From Bacteroidetes bacterium UBA1860 (GTDB lineage: Bacteria > Bacteroidota > Rhodothermia > Balneolales > Balneolaceae), in contig DDIC01000066.1 in assembly GCA_002338335.1 (NCBI GenBank), positions 15,440-29,904 on the forward strand: 14,465 nucleotides of DNA, given 5' to 3'. The position numbers were made by a program, and so were the translations under genes. Numbering within the stretch: the first letter of the stretch is position 1; every line of letters starts with the position of its first letter. The notes beneath the pieces were generated by a model that worked only from the letters and a program-made list of their open reading frames with translations, did no database searches and had not been told where the DNA came from. Below are positions 7,026 to 14,142 of this stretch, one piece after another.

Positions 7026-8624
7026 TTAGGCTCCGATGTGTTCTTGTTTGAACTTGAATAGGTTCTCAGCGCCTACTTTTTCTTCTGCTTGTGACAAGGC
7101 ATATGCACTCTCAAATAGCACGATCGGGTGGTCATCAATATCACGAGTCACGTGCGTAGAGTAGGAGGATTCCAATTTGGCCATCACCGATTCATCCGAG
7201 GGTAGCCATCGCGCCGTATGATAGGAAACTGCTTGGGTTACAAGCTCCACGCCGTACTCTGCTTGCATCCGGTGTTTAACTACATCAAACTGAAGCACCC
7301 CAACGGTTCCTAGCAGGAGCTCGTTTCCCACACCTCCAGGCACTTCAAATACGTGAACCACCCCTTCCTCAGAAAGTTGCTGAAGCCCTTCACGCAGCTG
7401 CTTTCTTTTGAATGGATCCTTGGTCATCACCTTCATAAAATGCTCCGGCGTAAACAAAGGAATCACATTAAACGTCAACGGATCGGCCTCGTACAACGTA
7501 GAGCCAATCTTAAGGTGCCCTGGGTTAAAAATGCTCACAATATCCCCTGGATAGGCCTCCTCCATAATCGATCGGGTGTCCCCCATTAGTGTATGCGGCG
7601 TGGATAGCTTCATCTTTTTGCCAGTTGCAGCATGTATAGCATCCACGCCACGGCGAAAATGGCCCGAGGTTACACGAACAAAGGCGGCACAGTCACGATG
7701 CTCTGGATTCATATTAGCTTGGAGCTTAAACACAAACCCACTAAAAGGGGCGTCTAATGCACGATCTTCCCCCGTCGCATCAGGATAACTTTGGGGAGCT
7801 GGTGCGAGGTCTTTGAAATAGGTTAGAAACAGATCTAGCCCAAAATTATTTAGCGCCGAACCAAAAAAGACTGGGGTGACCTTCCCTATGGCATAGGCCT
7901 CTAGGTCCATGGTCTCGAACATGTCAGCAATAAGCTCTATTTCCTCAAGCACCGCTTCTTTATCTGCATCCGATAATGTGGTGGCGGCGATCCCCTCTTC
8001 AAGATCGAATTTCAGGGTTTCTGCCATTTTGGATCCGTGATCCTGTTTTTCGTAAAGTGTGAGCTTCTGGGTGCGCAAATCGTAAATCCCCTGGAAGTTC
8101 TGTCCATATCCAACGGGCCACGTGACAGGTAGCGCTTCAATACCAAGCTTGGACTCAACATTACTCAACACCTCAAGAGGGCTCAATCCAGGCCGATCAC
8201 ATTTGTTCACAAACGTAATCACAGGCACCTGTCGAAGTTTACACACTTCAAATAGTTTCTCGGTCTGCTCCTCAACCCCTTTTGCCACGTCAATCACCAT
8301 GAGCCCGCAATCGGCTGCCACCAGGGTTCGTAGCGTATCTTCAGAGAAATCCTTGTGGCCAGGGGTGTCAAGTAGGTTGTATTTGATCCCATCGTTTTCA
8401 AAACGGAGTACGGAAGAGGTCACCGAAATACCACGCTCCTTTTCGATCGCCATCCAGTCGGAGGCTGCATGTTTAGATGCTTTTCGTTGACGAATGGATC
8501 CCGCTTCGTGAATCGCACCTCCATACAGGAGCAATTTCTCCGTTAATGTCGTCTTTCCAGCATCTGGGTGAGAGATGATGGCAAACGTCCGCCTGTGTTG
8601 AGATTCTTCTACAATCGATAACAT
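7026..8624 (-). CDS. prfC: Peptide chain release factor 3
   Basis: RF3 is a translational GTPase that releases RF1/RF2 from the ribosome after peptide release and aids quality control. The 532 residues match the family. The G1 loop is SHPDAGKTT (18-26), the RF3-specific AGSIRQRKASKHAASDWM follows, then KERGISVTSS (switch I), DTPGH (86-90, G3) and NKCD (140-143, G4). The later parts carry the domain II and RF3-specific C-terminal sequences (HFMKVMTKDPFKRKQL, EGVVHVF, GTVGVLQFDVV). The start chosen leaves 12 residues before RTFAIISHPDAGKTT, similar to known RF3s, although no Shine-Dalgarno sequence is visible. It follows the SirB1-like gene by 38 bp and precedes lpdA. It is functionally unrelated to the lipoate genes, so co-location may only reflect shared high expression. 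Confidence 0.97.
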   Translation of the reverse strand: MLSIVEESQHRRTFAIISHPDAGKTTLTEKLLLYGGAIHEAGSIRQRKASKHAASDWMAIEKERGISVTSSVLRFENDGIKYNLLDTPGHKDFSEDTLRTLVAADCGLMVIDVAKGVEEQTEKLFEVCKLRQVPVITFVNKCDRPGLSPLEVLSNVESKLGIEALPVTWPVGYGQNFQGIYDLRTQKLTLYEKQDHGSKMAETLKFDLEEGIAATTLSDADKEAVLEEIELIADMFETMDLEAYAIGKVTPVFFGSALNNFGLDLFLTYFKDLAPAPQSYPDATGEDRALDAPFSGFVFKLQANMNPEHRDCAAFVRVTSGHFRRGVDAIHAATGKKMKLSTPHTLMGDTRSIMEEAYPGDIVSIFNPGHLKIGSTLYEADPLTFNVIPLFTPEHFMKVMTKDPFKRKQLREGLQQLSEEGVVHVFEVPGGVGNELLLGTVGVLQFDVVKHRMQAEYGVELVTQAVSYHTARWLPSDESVMAKLESSYSTHVTRDIDDHPIVLFESAYALSQAEEKVGAENLFKFKQEHIGA

Positions 8625-8662
8625 ACTGTTTGTGACGTCTTAGGCCACTTTTTGAAGCCGTC

Positions 8663-9514
8663 CTAGAACGAAAGTGAGGCGTCCACAGCACTCAAGAGGT
8701 GTTGTAGTCTTTCGACCCGCTGTGAATCGTCTGCCTTTTCGTAACTGTTGACGAGGTTTCGTAAGAAACGGCGCAAGATATCCATTTCATCGCATGGCTG
8801 AAAGTACTCAGGGCGAACAGGGATGTCATTATGCTTCAAAAACATCGCACACTGGTCCAATGACACAATAGAGCAATCATCAAATGGATCGAGATAGACC
8901 TTTTTGGACCCCGATGTATACATCAACAAAAAGTGTACCGGCATATTGACACCCACAAGGGGAAGATCAAGGCGTCGCGCCAAAAACAACATGATCAGAC
9001 TGAGGGTTAATGGCATCCCCTTTCGTCGAACCAACACTTTGTGGAGGTACCCATTGACGGGTGCATGATAGAATTCTCGATCGCCCGAAAAGTTTAGCTC
9101 TTTAAATACATAACCAATCAGTTGCTTCATTTGTCGGTCTGGCGTGTAAAGATCCGTGAGTCGGTCTCTCACCACGTTTGCGAAACCATCAAGCTTGTCA
9201 CTCACCCAATCAAGACGAAGAGTTGGATCTTCGAGCCGTGACACCATCAGAACTGCTTTCTCAAGGGATTCCAAGGAATGGAGACCTTCTGTCGCTAGGA
9301 GTGTAAAATCTTCATACAAGCCAGGGTAGGTCACATCGAGGAGGATTCGATCGAGTCGCGCTTTTTCTTCTGGAACTCGCGTCGTAGATCGCACTTGATC
9401 TAGGAAGGGTACAACTTGCTCACCACGCTCTACTATGTGCTTTTCAACCGCTTCGTGGACCTTTGGGTCGGGATCCAAGTAGAGCGTTACCAGTGATGCA
9501 ATGTCATGTTTCAT
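8663..9514 (-). CDS. SirB1 / transglutaminase-like family protein
   Basis: A 283-residue protein starting at MKHDIASL. Its centre resembles the SirB1 'transglutaminase-like core 2' family: HKVLVRRKGMPLTLSLIM, then ARRLDLPLVGVNMPVHFLLMY and YLDPFDD, which parallel the family's R-x-G-x-P-x-x-L, GV-x-x-P-x-HF and DPF blocks. Helical N- and C-terminal parts are likely, with no signal peptide or membrane segment. Biochemical function is not established for this family; a peptidase or transferase role is only suggested by the fold. The frame stays open upstream to 9679, but that would overlap the divergent arginine deiminase start and adds 55 residues without family similarity, so the internal ATG (9512-9514) is preferred. 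GGTGAG lies about ten bases upstream. It is the first gene of the minus-strand array. Confidence 0.8.
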   Translation of the reverse strand: MKHDIASLVTLYLDPDPKVHEAVEKHIVERGEQVVPFLDQVRSTTRVPEEKARLDRILLDVTYPGLYEDFTLLATEGLHSLESLEKAVLMVSRLEDPTLRLDWVSDKLDGFANVVRDRLTDLYTPDRQMKQLIGYVFKELNFSGDREFYHAPVNGYLHKVLVRRKGMPLTLSLIMLFLARRLDLPLVGVNMPVHFLLMYTSGSKKVYLDPFDDCSIVSLDQCAMFLKHNDIPVRPEYFQPCDEMDILRRFLRNLVNSYEKADDSQRVERLQHLLSAVDASLSF

Positions 9515-9621
9515 TTGAGTAGGTCTCACCAAAAGTCGCTTTTGGGTTTCGTATATTGCGATGAAATTGAGCCGAACGCAAGAGGTTTCGGACGAAAAAT
9601 GGTTTTTTTTAGAATCCCCGT

Positions 9622-10863
9622 ATGGAGCTAGATATTCAATCAGAAATTGGGTTTTTGAACCGGGTCGTTGTCCACACACCAGGCCACGAAATGTCTATGG
9701 TCAACCCTGATGATCGAGAGTCGATGTTGTTCGATGACATTGTCTATGAAGAAGATGCTCGCGTGGAGCATCTCGATATGCTTAAGGTATTTCGAGCTGT
9801 CATGGGGCCTGAAGGCCACATTCACGAAATTATAGATCTTTTGAACGAGTCTTTGGAGGTGAATGGCTCCTTAGACGCCTTCAAAAAGGGGCTTGTCTCA
9901 TTCACTCGTATGGAGGACGCCTCCTCTTGGGTGTCTTGGTTGGCAACGTTGTCCATTGAAGAAACCATTCGGTTAAGTCTTGATGGACATCATCCCGCGC
10001 TGAAACACCCTTGTTTTGCACCGATACCAAACCTGCTGTTCACACGTGATTTAGCCTCCGTTTCTCGCTCCACATTGGTGTTATCGTCCATGAGCAAAGA
10101 TGCTCGCCGTCGTGAGTCCTACATCATGCGACACATCACCGCCTGGCATCCATTATTTGCACCAAAACAGAGCGATTTTGTCTACCTAAACGAGGATAAT
10201 CTTGTCGAAGGTGGGGACATTCTTACCGTGTCTGATCGAGTCGTTTTGATTGGATTAAGTGAGCGAACAAGTATTAGTGGGGTCATGCAAGTAGCTCGAG
10301 AGCTTTTGAGTCGGGAGGTGGAAACGGTTTTGGCCATAGATATCCCAAAGCGAAGATCTAGCATGCATTTAGACACGATCTTTACCTTTGTAAGTCAGGA
10401 TGAATGTGTTGCCTATTCCCCGGTCATCGAGCACAAAGCGAGCCATGTGATTGGCTTTCGGATGGATGGCTCAAAGCTTTGCTCCTCATCATTTACATCA
10501 CTCACGGAAGCGCTTAAACATGCCACGGGGGTGAGCTACCAGATCATCCCTTGTGGAGGAGACGATCCCATTAATCAGTCAAGAGAGCAATGGACGGATG
10601 GCGCAAATCTATTTGCTCTGGCTCCAGGTGTTGTGCTCGGGTATGCGCGTAACCATCATACATTCGCAGCACTCCAGAGAGCTGGGTACAAAACGATGAC
10701 GCAAGAGGAGTGCTTGGAGCAGGCAAGAAGCGATGGAGGGCAGCTCCACATTGGCACCGATAAATTGGCTATTAGTTTTCAGGGGCACGAGTTATGTCGT
10801 GGGAGAGGTGGGGCAAGATGTATGACCCTACCCTTGAGTCGTCGCCCCGTCGAGACTGTGTAA
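9622..10863 (+). CDS. arcA: Arginine deiminase
   Basis: Arginine deiminase hydrolyses L-arginine to citrulline and ammonia. At 413 residues the length fits. The catalytic set of the guanidino-modifying superfamily is visible: D143 in LFTRD, E196 in EGGD, H249 and D251 in SMHLDT, and the nucleophile C400 in GRGGARCMTLPLSR. The N-terminal VVVHTPGHE and LFDDIVYEEDARVEH blocks and GANLFALAPGVVLGYARN near residue 327 also match arginine deiminases rather than shorter agmatine or dimethylarginine enzymes. The start ATG at 9622 has no strong ribosome-binding sequence. It is divergent from the SirB1-like gene, with 107 bp between. No carbamoyltransferase, carbamate kinase or arginine/ornithine antiporter lies in the window, so its metabolic role (energy, acid defence or citrulline supply) is open. 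Confidence 0.92.
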   Translation: MELDIQSEIGFLNRVVVHTPGHEMSMVNPDDRESMLFDDIVYEEDARVEHLDMLKVFRAVMGPEGHIHEIIDLLNESLEVNGSLDAFKKGLVSFTRMEDASSWVSWLATLSIEETIRLSLDGHHPALKHPCFAPIPNLLFTRDLASVSRSTLVLSSMSKDARRRESYIMRHITAWHPLFAPKQSDFVYLNEDNLVEGGDILTVSDRVVLIGLSERTSISGVMQVARELLSREVETVLAIDIPKRRSSMHLDTIFTFVSQDECVAYSPVIEHKASHVIGFRMDGSKLCSSSFTSLTEALKHATGVSYQIIPCGGDDPINQSREQWTDGANLFALAPGVVLGYARNHHTFAALQRAGYKTMTQEECLEQARSDGGQLHIGTDKLAISFQGHELCRGRGGARCMTLPLSRRPVETV

Positions 10864-10938
10864 TCAACACCATTAGGCGAGCCTTCAAAGGTTCATTATC
10901 TTGCAAAACGTACTTTTATAGCCTTCATTCCTTCTACC

Positions 10939-11403
10939 ATGACCCGACTGATTCCCTTCCTCGCTATTCTACTGCTCACACAATGTCAACAAGGTGAAAA
11001 AGCTGCTGATTCTGCCTCCACTATGGGAAGTGCAGAGTCTATCGACATGGCTGCCCCATCAGGCACAATGGAAGAAAAAGTGGATACATGGATTGAAAAC
11101 AATGATTATGATACTGCACTGGAATGGCTTGGCACCCAAAATGGGGACAACCCAGATGTAAAACGTCAGCTCGAAAAAGTATGGCTCAATTACGGCTATC
11201 ATAGTATGAATGTGTTTGATCCTGCCGAAATGCGAACTCAAATGAATTGGGCCTTAACGTGCTTTGCCGAGGTGCTGACACTTAATGAGCAAAATGAAGC
11301 GGCAAGAGGTCAAATTGACCAGATTCTTGGGGTCTATGCAACGATGCCAGACCGTGGGCCAGATCCAGATGTGATGGATCGACTTGCTCCATTTGGGTAT
11401 TAA
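10939..11403 (+). CDS. Putative small lipoprotein with TPR-like helices
   Basis: I do not recognise this 154-residue protein. The N-terminus is a short signal peptide (MTRLIPFLAILLLTQC) with a cysteine at residue 16, consistent with lipidation, but the lipobox LTQC is loose because Q at -1 is not the usual small residue. A low-complexity polar stretch (residues 17-45, rich in Ala, Ser, Gly, Met) would act as a linker from the membrane. From ~45 the sequence is helical and TPR-like: WIENNDYDTALEWL and WALTCFAEVLTLNEQNEAA resemble paired TPR helices. It probably sits in the periplasm as a small scaffold. It lies 75 bp after arcA, and its stop is three bases before the smpB start, so it is probably cotranscribed with smpB. 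Confidence 0.7.
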   Translation: MTRLIPFLAILLLTQCQQGEKAADSASTMGSAESIDMAAPSGTMEEKVDTWIENNDYDTALEWLGTQNGDNPDVKRQLEKVWLNYGYHSMNVFDPAEMRTQMNWALTCFAEVLTLNEQNEAARGQIDQILGVYATMPDRGPDPDVMDRLAPFGY

Positions 11404-11406
11404 TTC

Positions 11407-11877
11407 TTGGCTGAGCAGTCTACATCGCCGGTTGTGATACAGAATCGAAAGGCTCGATTCAACTATCAAATTGAGGATACGATGGAGGCAGGCTTGGTGC
11501 TAAAAGGGACCGAAGTCAAGTCGATTCGTGCCGGTGAAGCGGCGCTAACCGATGGGTATATTACCCTGCGAGACGATGAGGCATGGCTCGTGGGGATGTA
11601 TGTGAAAGCCTATGCACAAGGCTCCTATTTAAATCATGACGAACGGCGCGATCGAAAGTTGCTTTTGCATAAACGCGAGCTTCGAGAACTAGACAAAGCT
11701 ATTGACCGAAAGGGCATGACGATTGTGCCTCTCAAGCTGTATTTCAAAGGGGGAGTTGCAAAGCTTCAGATTGGTATTGCCCGCGGGAAAAAAGTGGCCG
11801 ACAAGCGATCCACCATCAAGGAGCGTGATGATCAGCGTGAAACAGATCGATCCATCAAAAAGATGATGGGTAACTAA
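11407..11877 (+). CDS. smpB: SsrA-binding protein
   Basis: SmpB binds tmRNA and brings it to stalled ribosomes for trans-translation. The 156 residues show the whole family pattern: NRKARFNYQIEDTMEAGLVLKGTEVKSIRAGEAAL at the N-terminus, then GMYVKAYAQGSYLNHDERRDRKLLLHK, LKLYFKGGVAKLQIGIARGKK, and the basic C-terminal tail with DKRSTIKERDDQRETDR, which reaches into the decoding centre. The start is TTG at 11407: an in-frame stop (TAA, 11401-11403, also the stop of the lipoprotein gene) lies directly upstream, and no other start would keep the N-terminal motif. No strong ribosome-binding sequence is seen, so translational coupling to the lipoprotein gene is likely. tmRNA itself is not in this window. 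smpB converges on rnpB. Confidence 0.97.
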   Translation: MAEQSTSPVVIQNRKARFNYQIEDTMEAGLVLKGTEVKSIRAGEAALTDGYITLRDDEAWLVGMYVKAYAQGSYLNHDERRDRKLLLHKRELRELDKAIDRKGMTIVPLKLYFKGGVAKLQIGIARGKKVADKRSTIKERDDQRETDRSIKKMMGN

Positions 11878-11895
11878 ACCAGGTCCACAAAAACA

Positions 11896-11935
11896 GGGTG
11901 CATTGCATTCAGAATGCATTGTATTCAGGGTGCAT
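11896..11935. repeat. Short period-16 repeat between smpB and rnpB
   Basis: Two and a half copies of a 16-base unit: gggtgcattgcattca (11896-11911), gaatgcattgtattca (11912-11927; 13 of 16 identical) and gggtgcat (11928-11935). At the junction of the first two copies TGCATTC-A-GAATGCA forms a perfect inverted repeat (11904-11918). It could give a small hairpin after smpB, but no T-run follows, so it is a poor intrinsic terminator. Origin by local slippage is plausible. Confidence 0.6.
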
Positions 11936-11972
11936 AAAAAAAGAAAGGGCCGCCGTTTCCGACCGCCCTTTC
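11936..11972 (-). terminator. Intrinsic terminator of rnpB
   Basis: Read on the minus strand, GAAAGGGC (11972-11965) pairs with GCCCTTTC (11950-11943), and inside it GTCG-GAAA-CGGC adds four more pairs capped by a GNRA-type GAAA tetraloop after one G-G mismatch. Seven T residues (11942-11936) follow at once. This is a clear Rho-independent terminator. It lies about ten bases after the rnpB P1 helix. On the plus strand no T-run follows the stem, so it does not obviously serve smpB. Confidence 0.9.
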
Positions 11973-11980
11973 ATGGAGTT

Positions 11981-12355
11981 CTTGGGAATTCTATAAGCCG
12001 AATTCTGTCCCTTTGCAGGGGGTAATCATTGATCTAGGCCATGCGTCACCACATGGCTCGAGCACTCTACCCGATCCCGTTGTGTCAGGCAACACAGGAT
12101 CTGCTTGAGCTTGCACCGCGTGAGGTTTACCATGCCCCAACTGTCACCAGTTGAGCGGTGGGCTCTTACCCCACCTTTTCACCTTGACCGGGCACGGCGA
12201 ACCATGCTCGGACGTCTATTTTCTGTGGCACTTTCTATCATCTTTCGATGCCTTCCCGTTAGGAAGCACGCCGCCTGAGGGTGTTCGGACTTTCCTCCCC
12301 AATGTCGATCGAGACAAGCTCGAGTCGCATGGAGGCGATTACCCGAATTCCCAGC
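11981..12355 (-). ncRNA. rnpB: RNase P RNA, bacterial type A
   Basis: This is the catalytic RNA of RNase P, which trims the 5' leaders of pre-tRNAs together with RnpA. On the minus strand the 5' part holds GAGGAAAGTCCGAACACC, followed by CACAGAAAATAGAC, AAGGTGAAAAGGTG, GTAAGAGCCCACCG, GGTAAACC, GGTGCAAG and AGATCAATGATTACC. The 3' end reads ACAGAATTCGGCTTAT, the hallmark of the molecule. The ends are set by helix P1: TGGGAATTC (12353-12345) is the perfect complement of GAATTCCCA (11991-11983). The size of about 370 nt fits a type A RNA; the exact ends are uncertain by a few bases. The 5' end lies only about 17 bp after the stop of the DUF164-type gene, so the promoter must lie in that gene or further upstream. 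A strong terminator follows. Confidence 0.96.
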
Positions 12356-12372
12356 ATCAAAGATAACGTTTT

Positions 12373-13128
12373 TTACAGATTGAACGTTTTTCGGGCTTCG
12401 TCAAAGAAACTTTGATCTATGACCATGCGGCCCGTGTTCTCGTCAATGACCACTTTGTTCTTTTTGCGCACTTCAACCTGCTTTTGGGGGGGTAATGACA
12501 TCCCTAGGGCTGCCCCATCTTTCATGGCTACAACAGCAATACCGTTGTTAAGTCCATTACGAAGGCGATTATATGAGCGTAGATACCGTTCGTCTACCTC
12601 TTTTTCTAGAGCGACGCGCTTATCCCTGAGCACATCTTCCTCTTTTTTGGTCAAATCCACCACACGGTCAAGGTTCGACTTCTTCTCCTCAAAACGCTCT
12701 TTTTCTTTTGCCAGTTGAGCTTCGGCAACACCTAACTCTTCCGTTGCCTCCTCAACACGCAAAGCAATCGCCTCAATGCGCTCGTGGGATTCCTTGATGA
12801 CGACTTTTTTGTTTTCCAGCTCTTTGGTCAGTGCATCGTACTCGCGATTGTTTCGAACCGCAAGTTGTTGCTCCTCATATTTGGCCATTTTTTCAGTAGA
12901 GGACTCAATTTCTAGCTCCAATGAACGCGTTTCCACCTCAAGGTCCTTAAGCTCGTCATTCAGGCGCTGCACTTTTCCCTCTTGACGAGCGATTTCGGTT
13001 TCGATATCTAAGATCTCATCGGGTAAATCACCTTGAAGCTGCGTGATTTCATCAATACGACTATCGATATACTGGAGGTTGGCTAGTTTTTGTAACATAG
13101 ATTGAATTGAAGGTGCGTCTTTTGACAT
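12373..13128 (-). CDS. DUF164-family coiled-coil protein lacking the zinc-ribbon cysteines
   Basis: The 251-residue protein has a long charged coiled coil (about residues 15-180), with the conserved YEEQQLAVRNNREYDALTKE segment at 84-103, and a C-terminal region that aligns to the C4 zinc ribbon of the DUF164 family by its frame: GIAVVAMKDGAALGMSLPPQ and VVIDENTGRM. In the family these two blocks normally carry CxxC and CxxCGR. Here the four ligand positions read A207, M210, D229 and T232, and the protein has no cysteine at all. The function is unknown; homologues often sit beside nif3, and this one starts 2 bp after nif3 ends, so they are surely cotranscribed. rnpB follows closely. It is cytosolic, with no signal peptide. 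Confidence 0.85.
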   Translation of the reverse strand: MSKDAPSIQSMLQKLANLQYIDSRIDEITQLQGDLPDEILDIETEIARQEGKVQRLNDELKDLEVETRSLELEIESSTEKMAKYEEQQLAVRNNREYDALTKELENKKVVIKESHERIEAIALRVEEATEELGVAEAQLAKEKERFEEKKSNLDRVVDLTKKEEDVLRDKRVALEKEVDERYLRSYNRLRNGLNNGIAVVAMKDGAALGMSLPPQKQVEVRKKNKVVIDENTGRMVIDQSFFDEARKTFNL

Positions 13129-13130
13129 AA

Positions 13131-13955
13131 CTAAGCGTCTGAGAACGAGTGATAGGTTACAGGGTTTGTTTGAATCTTGGTTGAAAAAAATTGTGCCGAT
13201 GGATGGGCCGTTGTGAGGTGTTCTCTCATGGCCTCTATGATCATCATTTCACTTTCATAATGGCCTACGTCCACCAAAAATAGACTGGGATGCTCCACAA
13301 AAAATCGATGATAAGTTACATCAGCGGTCACAAATGCATCGATTCCATCCCAAGAAATTTCATCCAATAAGCTGGAGCCAGATCCTCCGCAAACCGCCAC
13401 ACGATCAATTCGAAAGCCCTCTTGGTGCGTCGCGTACCCACCTGCCGTACGAAGGGTCGGTTGGCCAAGCGATACGGCAACATGCTTGGAAAAATCAGCG
13501 GTTGTGTGTGGGGTGGAAAGCAAGCCAACCGCACCAAACCCGACGGTTTGACCTGCAGCTTCAAATGGACGTAAAAATTCAACCTCTCGTAGACCAAGCT
13601 TTTCTGCCAACTTGAATGACACACCTCCAGGCGCTGCATCTAGATTCGTATGGGCAGTAATCAACGAGCACCCCGCTTCAATTAGCCCATGAATCAGTTC
13701 CCCTTGAAGGGTCGTTGTGAGAATCTCCGACGGTTTTTTAAATAGAATGGGATGATGCGACACTATACATTCTGCACCTATCTCAACGGCCTCCTGGATC
13801 ACCTCAGGTGTTACATCAAGGCAAATGAGTGCTTTAGAGACCTCTTTTGACGGGGTCCCAACTTGATACCCAATGTTATCGTAGTCTAATTTTGCTTGTG
13901 GCGGTGCCCAGGTCTCTAGAGTAGTTTTTAGATCTGCGACGGTGGGCTTTGACAT
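13131..13955 (-). CDS. Nif3-like dinuclear metal-centre protein
   Basis: Nif3/YbgI-family proteins form hexameric rings with a two-metal site; a GTP cyclohydrolase-like or other hydrolase activity has been proposed, but the physiological role is unclear. The metal-ligand motifs are visible: SHHP at 66-69 (H67, H68), HTNLDAAPGG at 102-111 (D106) and VDVGHYESE at 228-236 (H232, E236). The N-terminal WAPPQAKLDYDNIGYQVG also matches the family. With 274 residues it is the short form, lacking the full ~100-residue PII-like insert found in many ~370-residue homologues. The start is fixed by AAGGAGG nine bases upstream. Its stop is 2 bp before the DUF164-type gene, a pairing common across several phyla. 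It is divergent from the yggS-like gene, with a 187-bp gap between. Confidence 0.93.
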   Translation of the reverse strand: MSKPTVADLKTTLETWAPPQAKLDYDNIGYQVGTPSKEVSKALICLDVTPEVIQEAVEIGAECIVSHHPILFKKPSEILTTTLQGELIHGLIEAGCSLITAHTNLDAAPGGVSFKLAEKLGLREVEFLRPFEAAGQTVGFGAVGLLSTPHTTADFSKHVAVSLGQPTLRTAGGYATHQEGFRIDRVAVCGGSGSSLLDEISWDGIDAFVTADVTYHRFFVEHPSLFLVDVGHYESEMMIIEAMREHLTTAHPSAQFFSTKIQTNPVTYHSFSDA

Positions 13956-13964
13956 TAGAGGCCG

Positions 13965-13971
13965 CCTCCTT
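13965..13971 (-). promoter_or_regulatory. Strong ribosome-binding site of nif3
   Basis: On the minus strand AAGGAGG ends nine bases before the ATG at 13953-13955. It is the best Shine-Dalgarno match in the window and confirms the start of the Nif3-like gene. Confidence 0.8.
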
Positions 13972-14076
13972 GCACGATCATCGATCGGGTTTTTAGGCCT
14001 CGTTTCCCTTGGTAAGGGAGGAACGATTCAGTTGAATCTTTCAAAAGCATAAAGAGGGGGAGCAGCACAAGCATCC

Positions 14077-14122
14077 TTTTAGTTGAAGCATTAAAGTTAC
14101 TACATTTGATGGTTATCAGAAA
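14077..14122. promoter_or_regulatory. Possible overlapping divergent promoters between nif3 and yggS
   Basis: On the plus strand TACATTTG (14101-14108) matches the Bacteroidota -7 element TAnnTTTG exactly, with TTTT (14077-14080) 20 bases upstream where TTTG would be expected. It lies 34 bases before the yggS start. On the minus strand TAACTTTA (14099-14092), with TTTC (14122-14119) 19 bases upstream, is a weaker match facing nif3. No good sigma70-type pair is seen nearby. This is only suggestive, since these motifs are short and the lineage is not certain. The rest of the 187-bp gap holds one small inverted repeat, TCCCTT-GGT-AAGGGA (14005-14019), and nothing else that I can recognise. Confidence 0.3.
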
Positions 14123-14142
14123 GTAAAGCAACCTTCGTTTTT

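Noticed and set aside
9515..9679. N-terminal extension of the SirB1-like protein up to 9679
   Set aside because: It would overlap the divergent arginine deiminase start, has no family similarity, and the ATG at 9512-9514 gives a normal protein.
11904..11918. TGCATTC-A-GAATGCA as an intrinsic terminator of smpB
   Set aside because: The stem is short and AT-rich with no following T-run; it is better described as part of the period-16 repeat.
12151..12366. A 71-codon open frame on the plus strand
   Set aside because: It lies antisense to the well-supported RNase P RNA gene and has no protein-family features.
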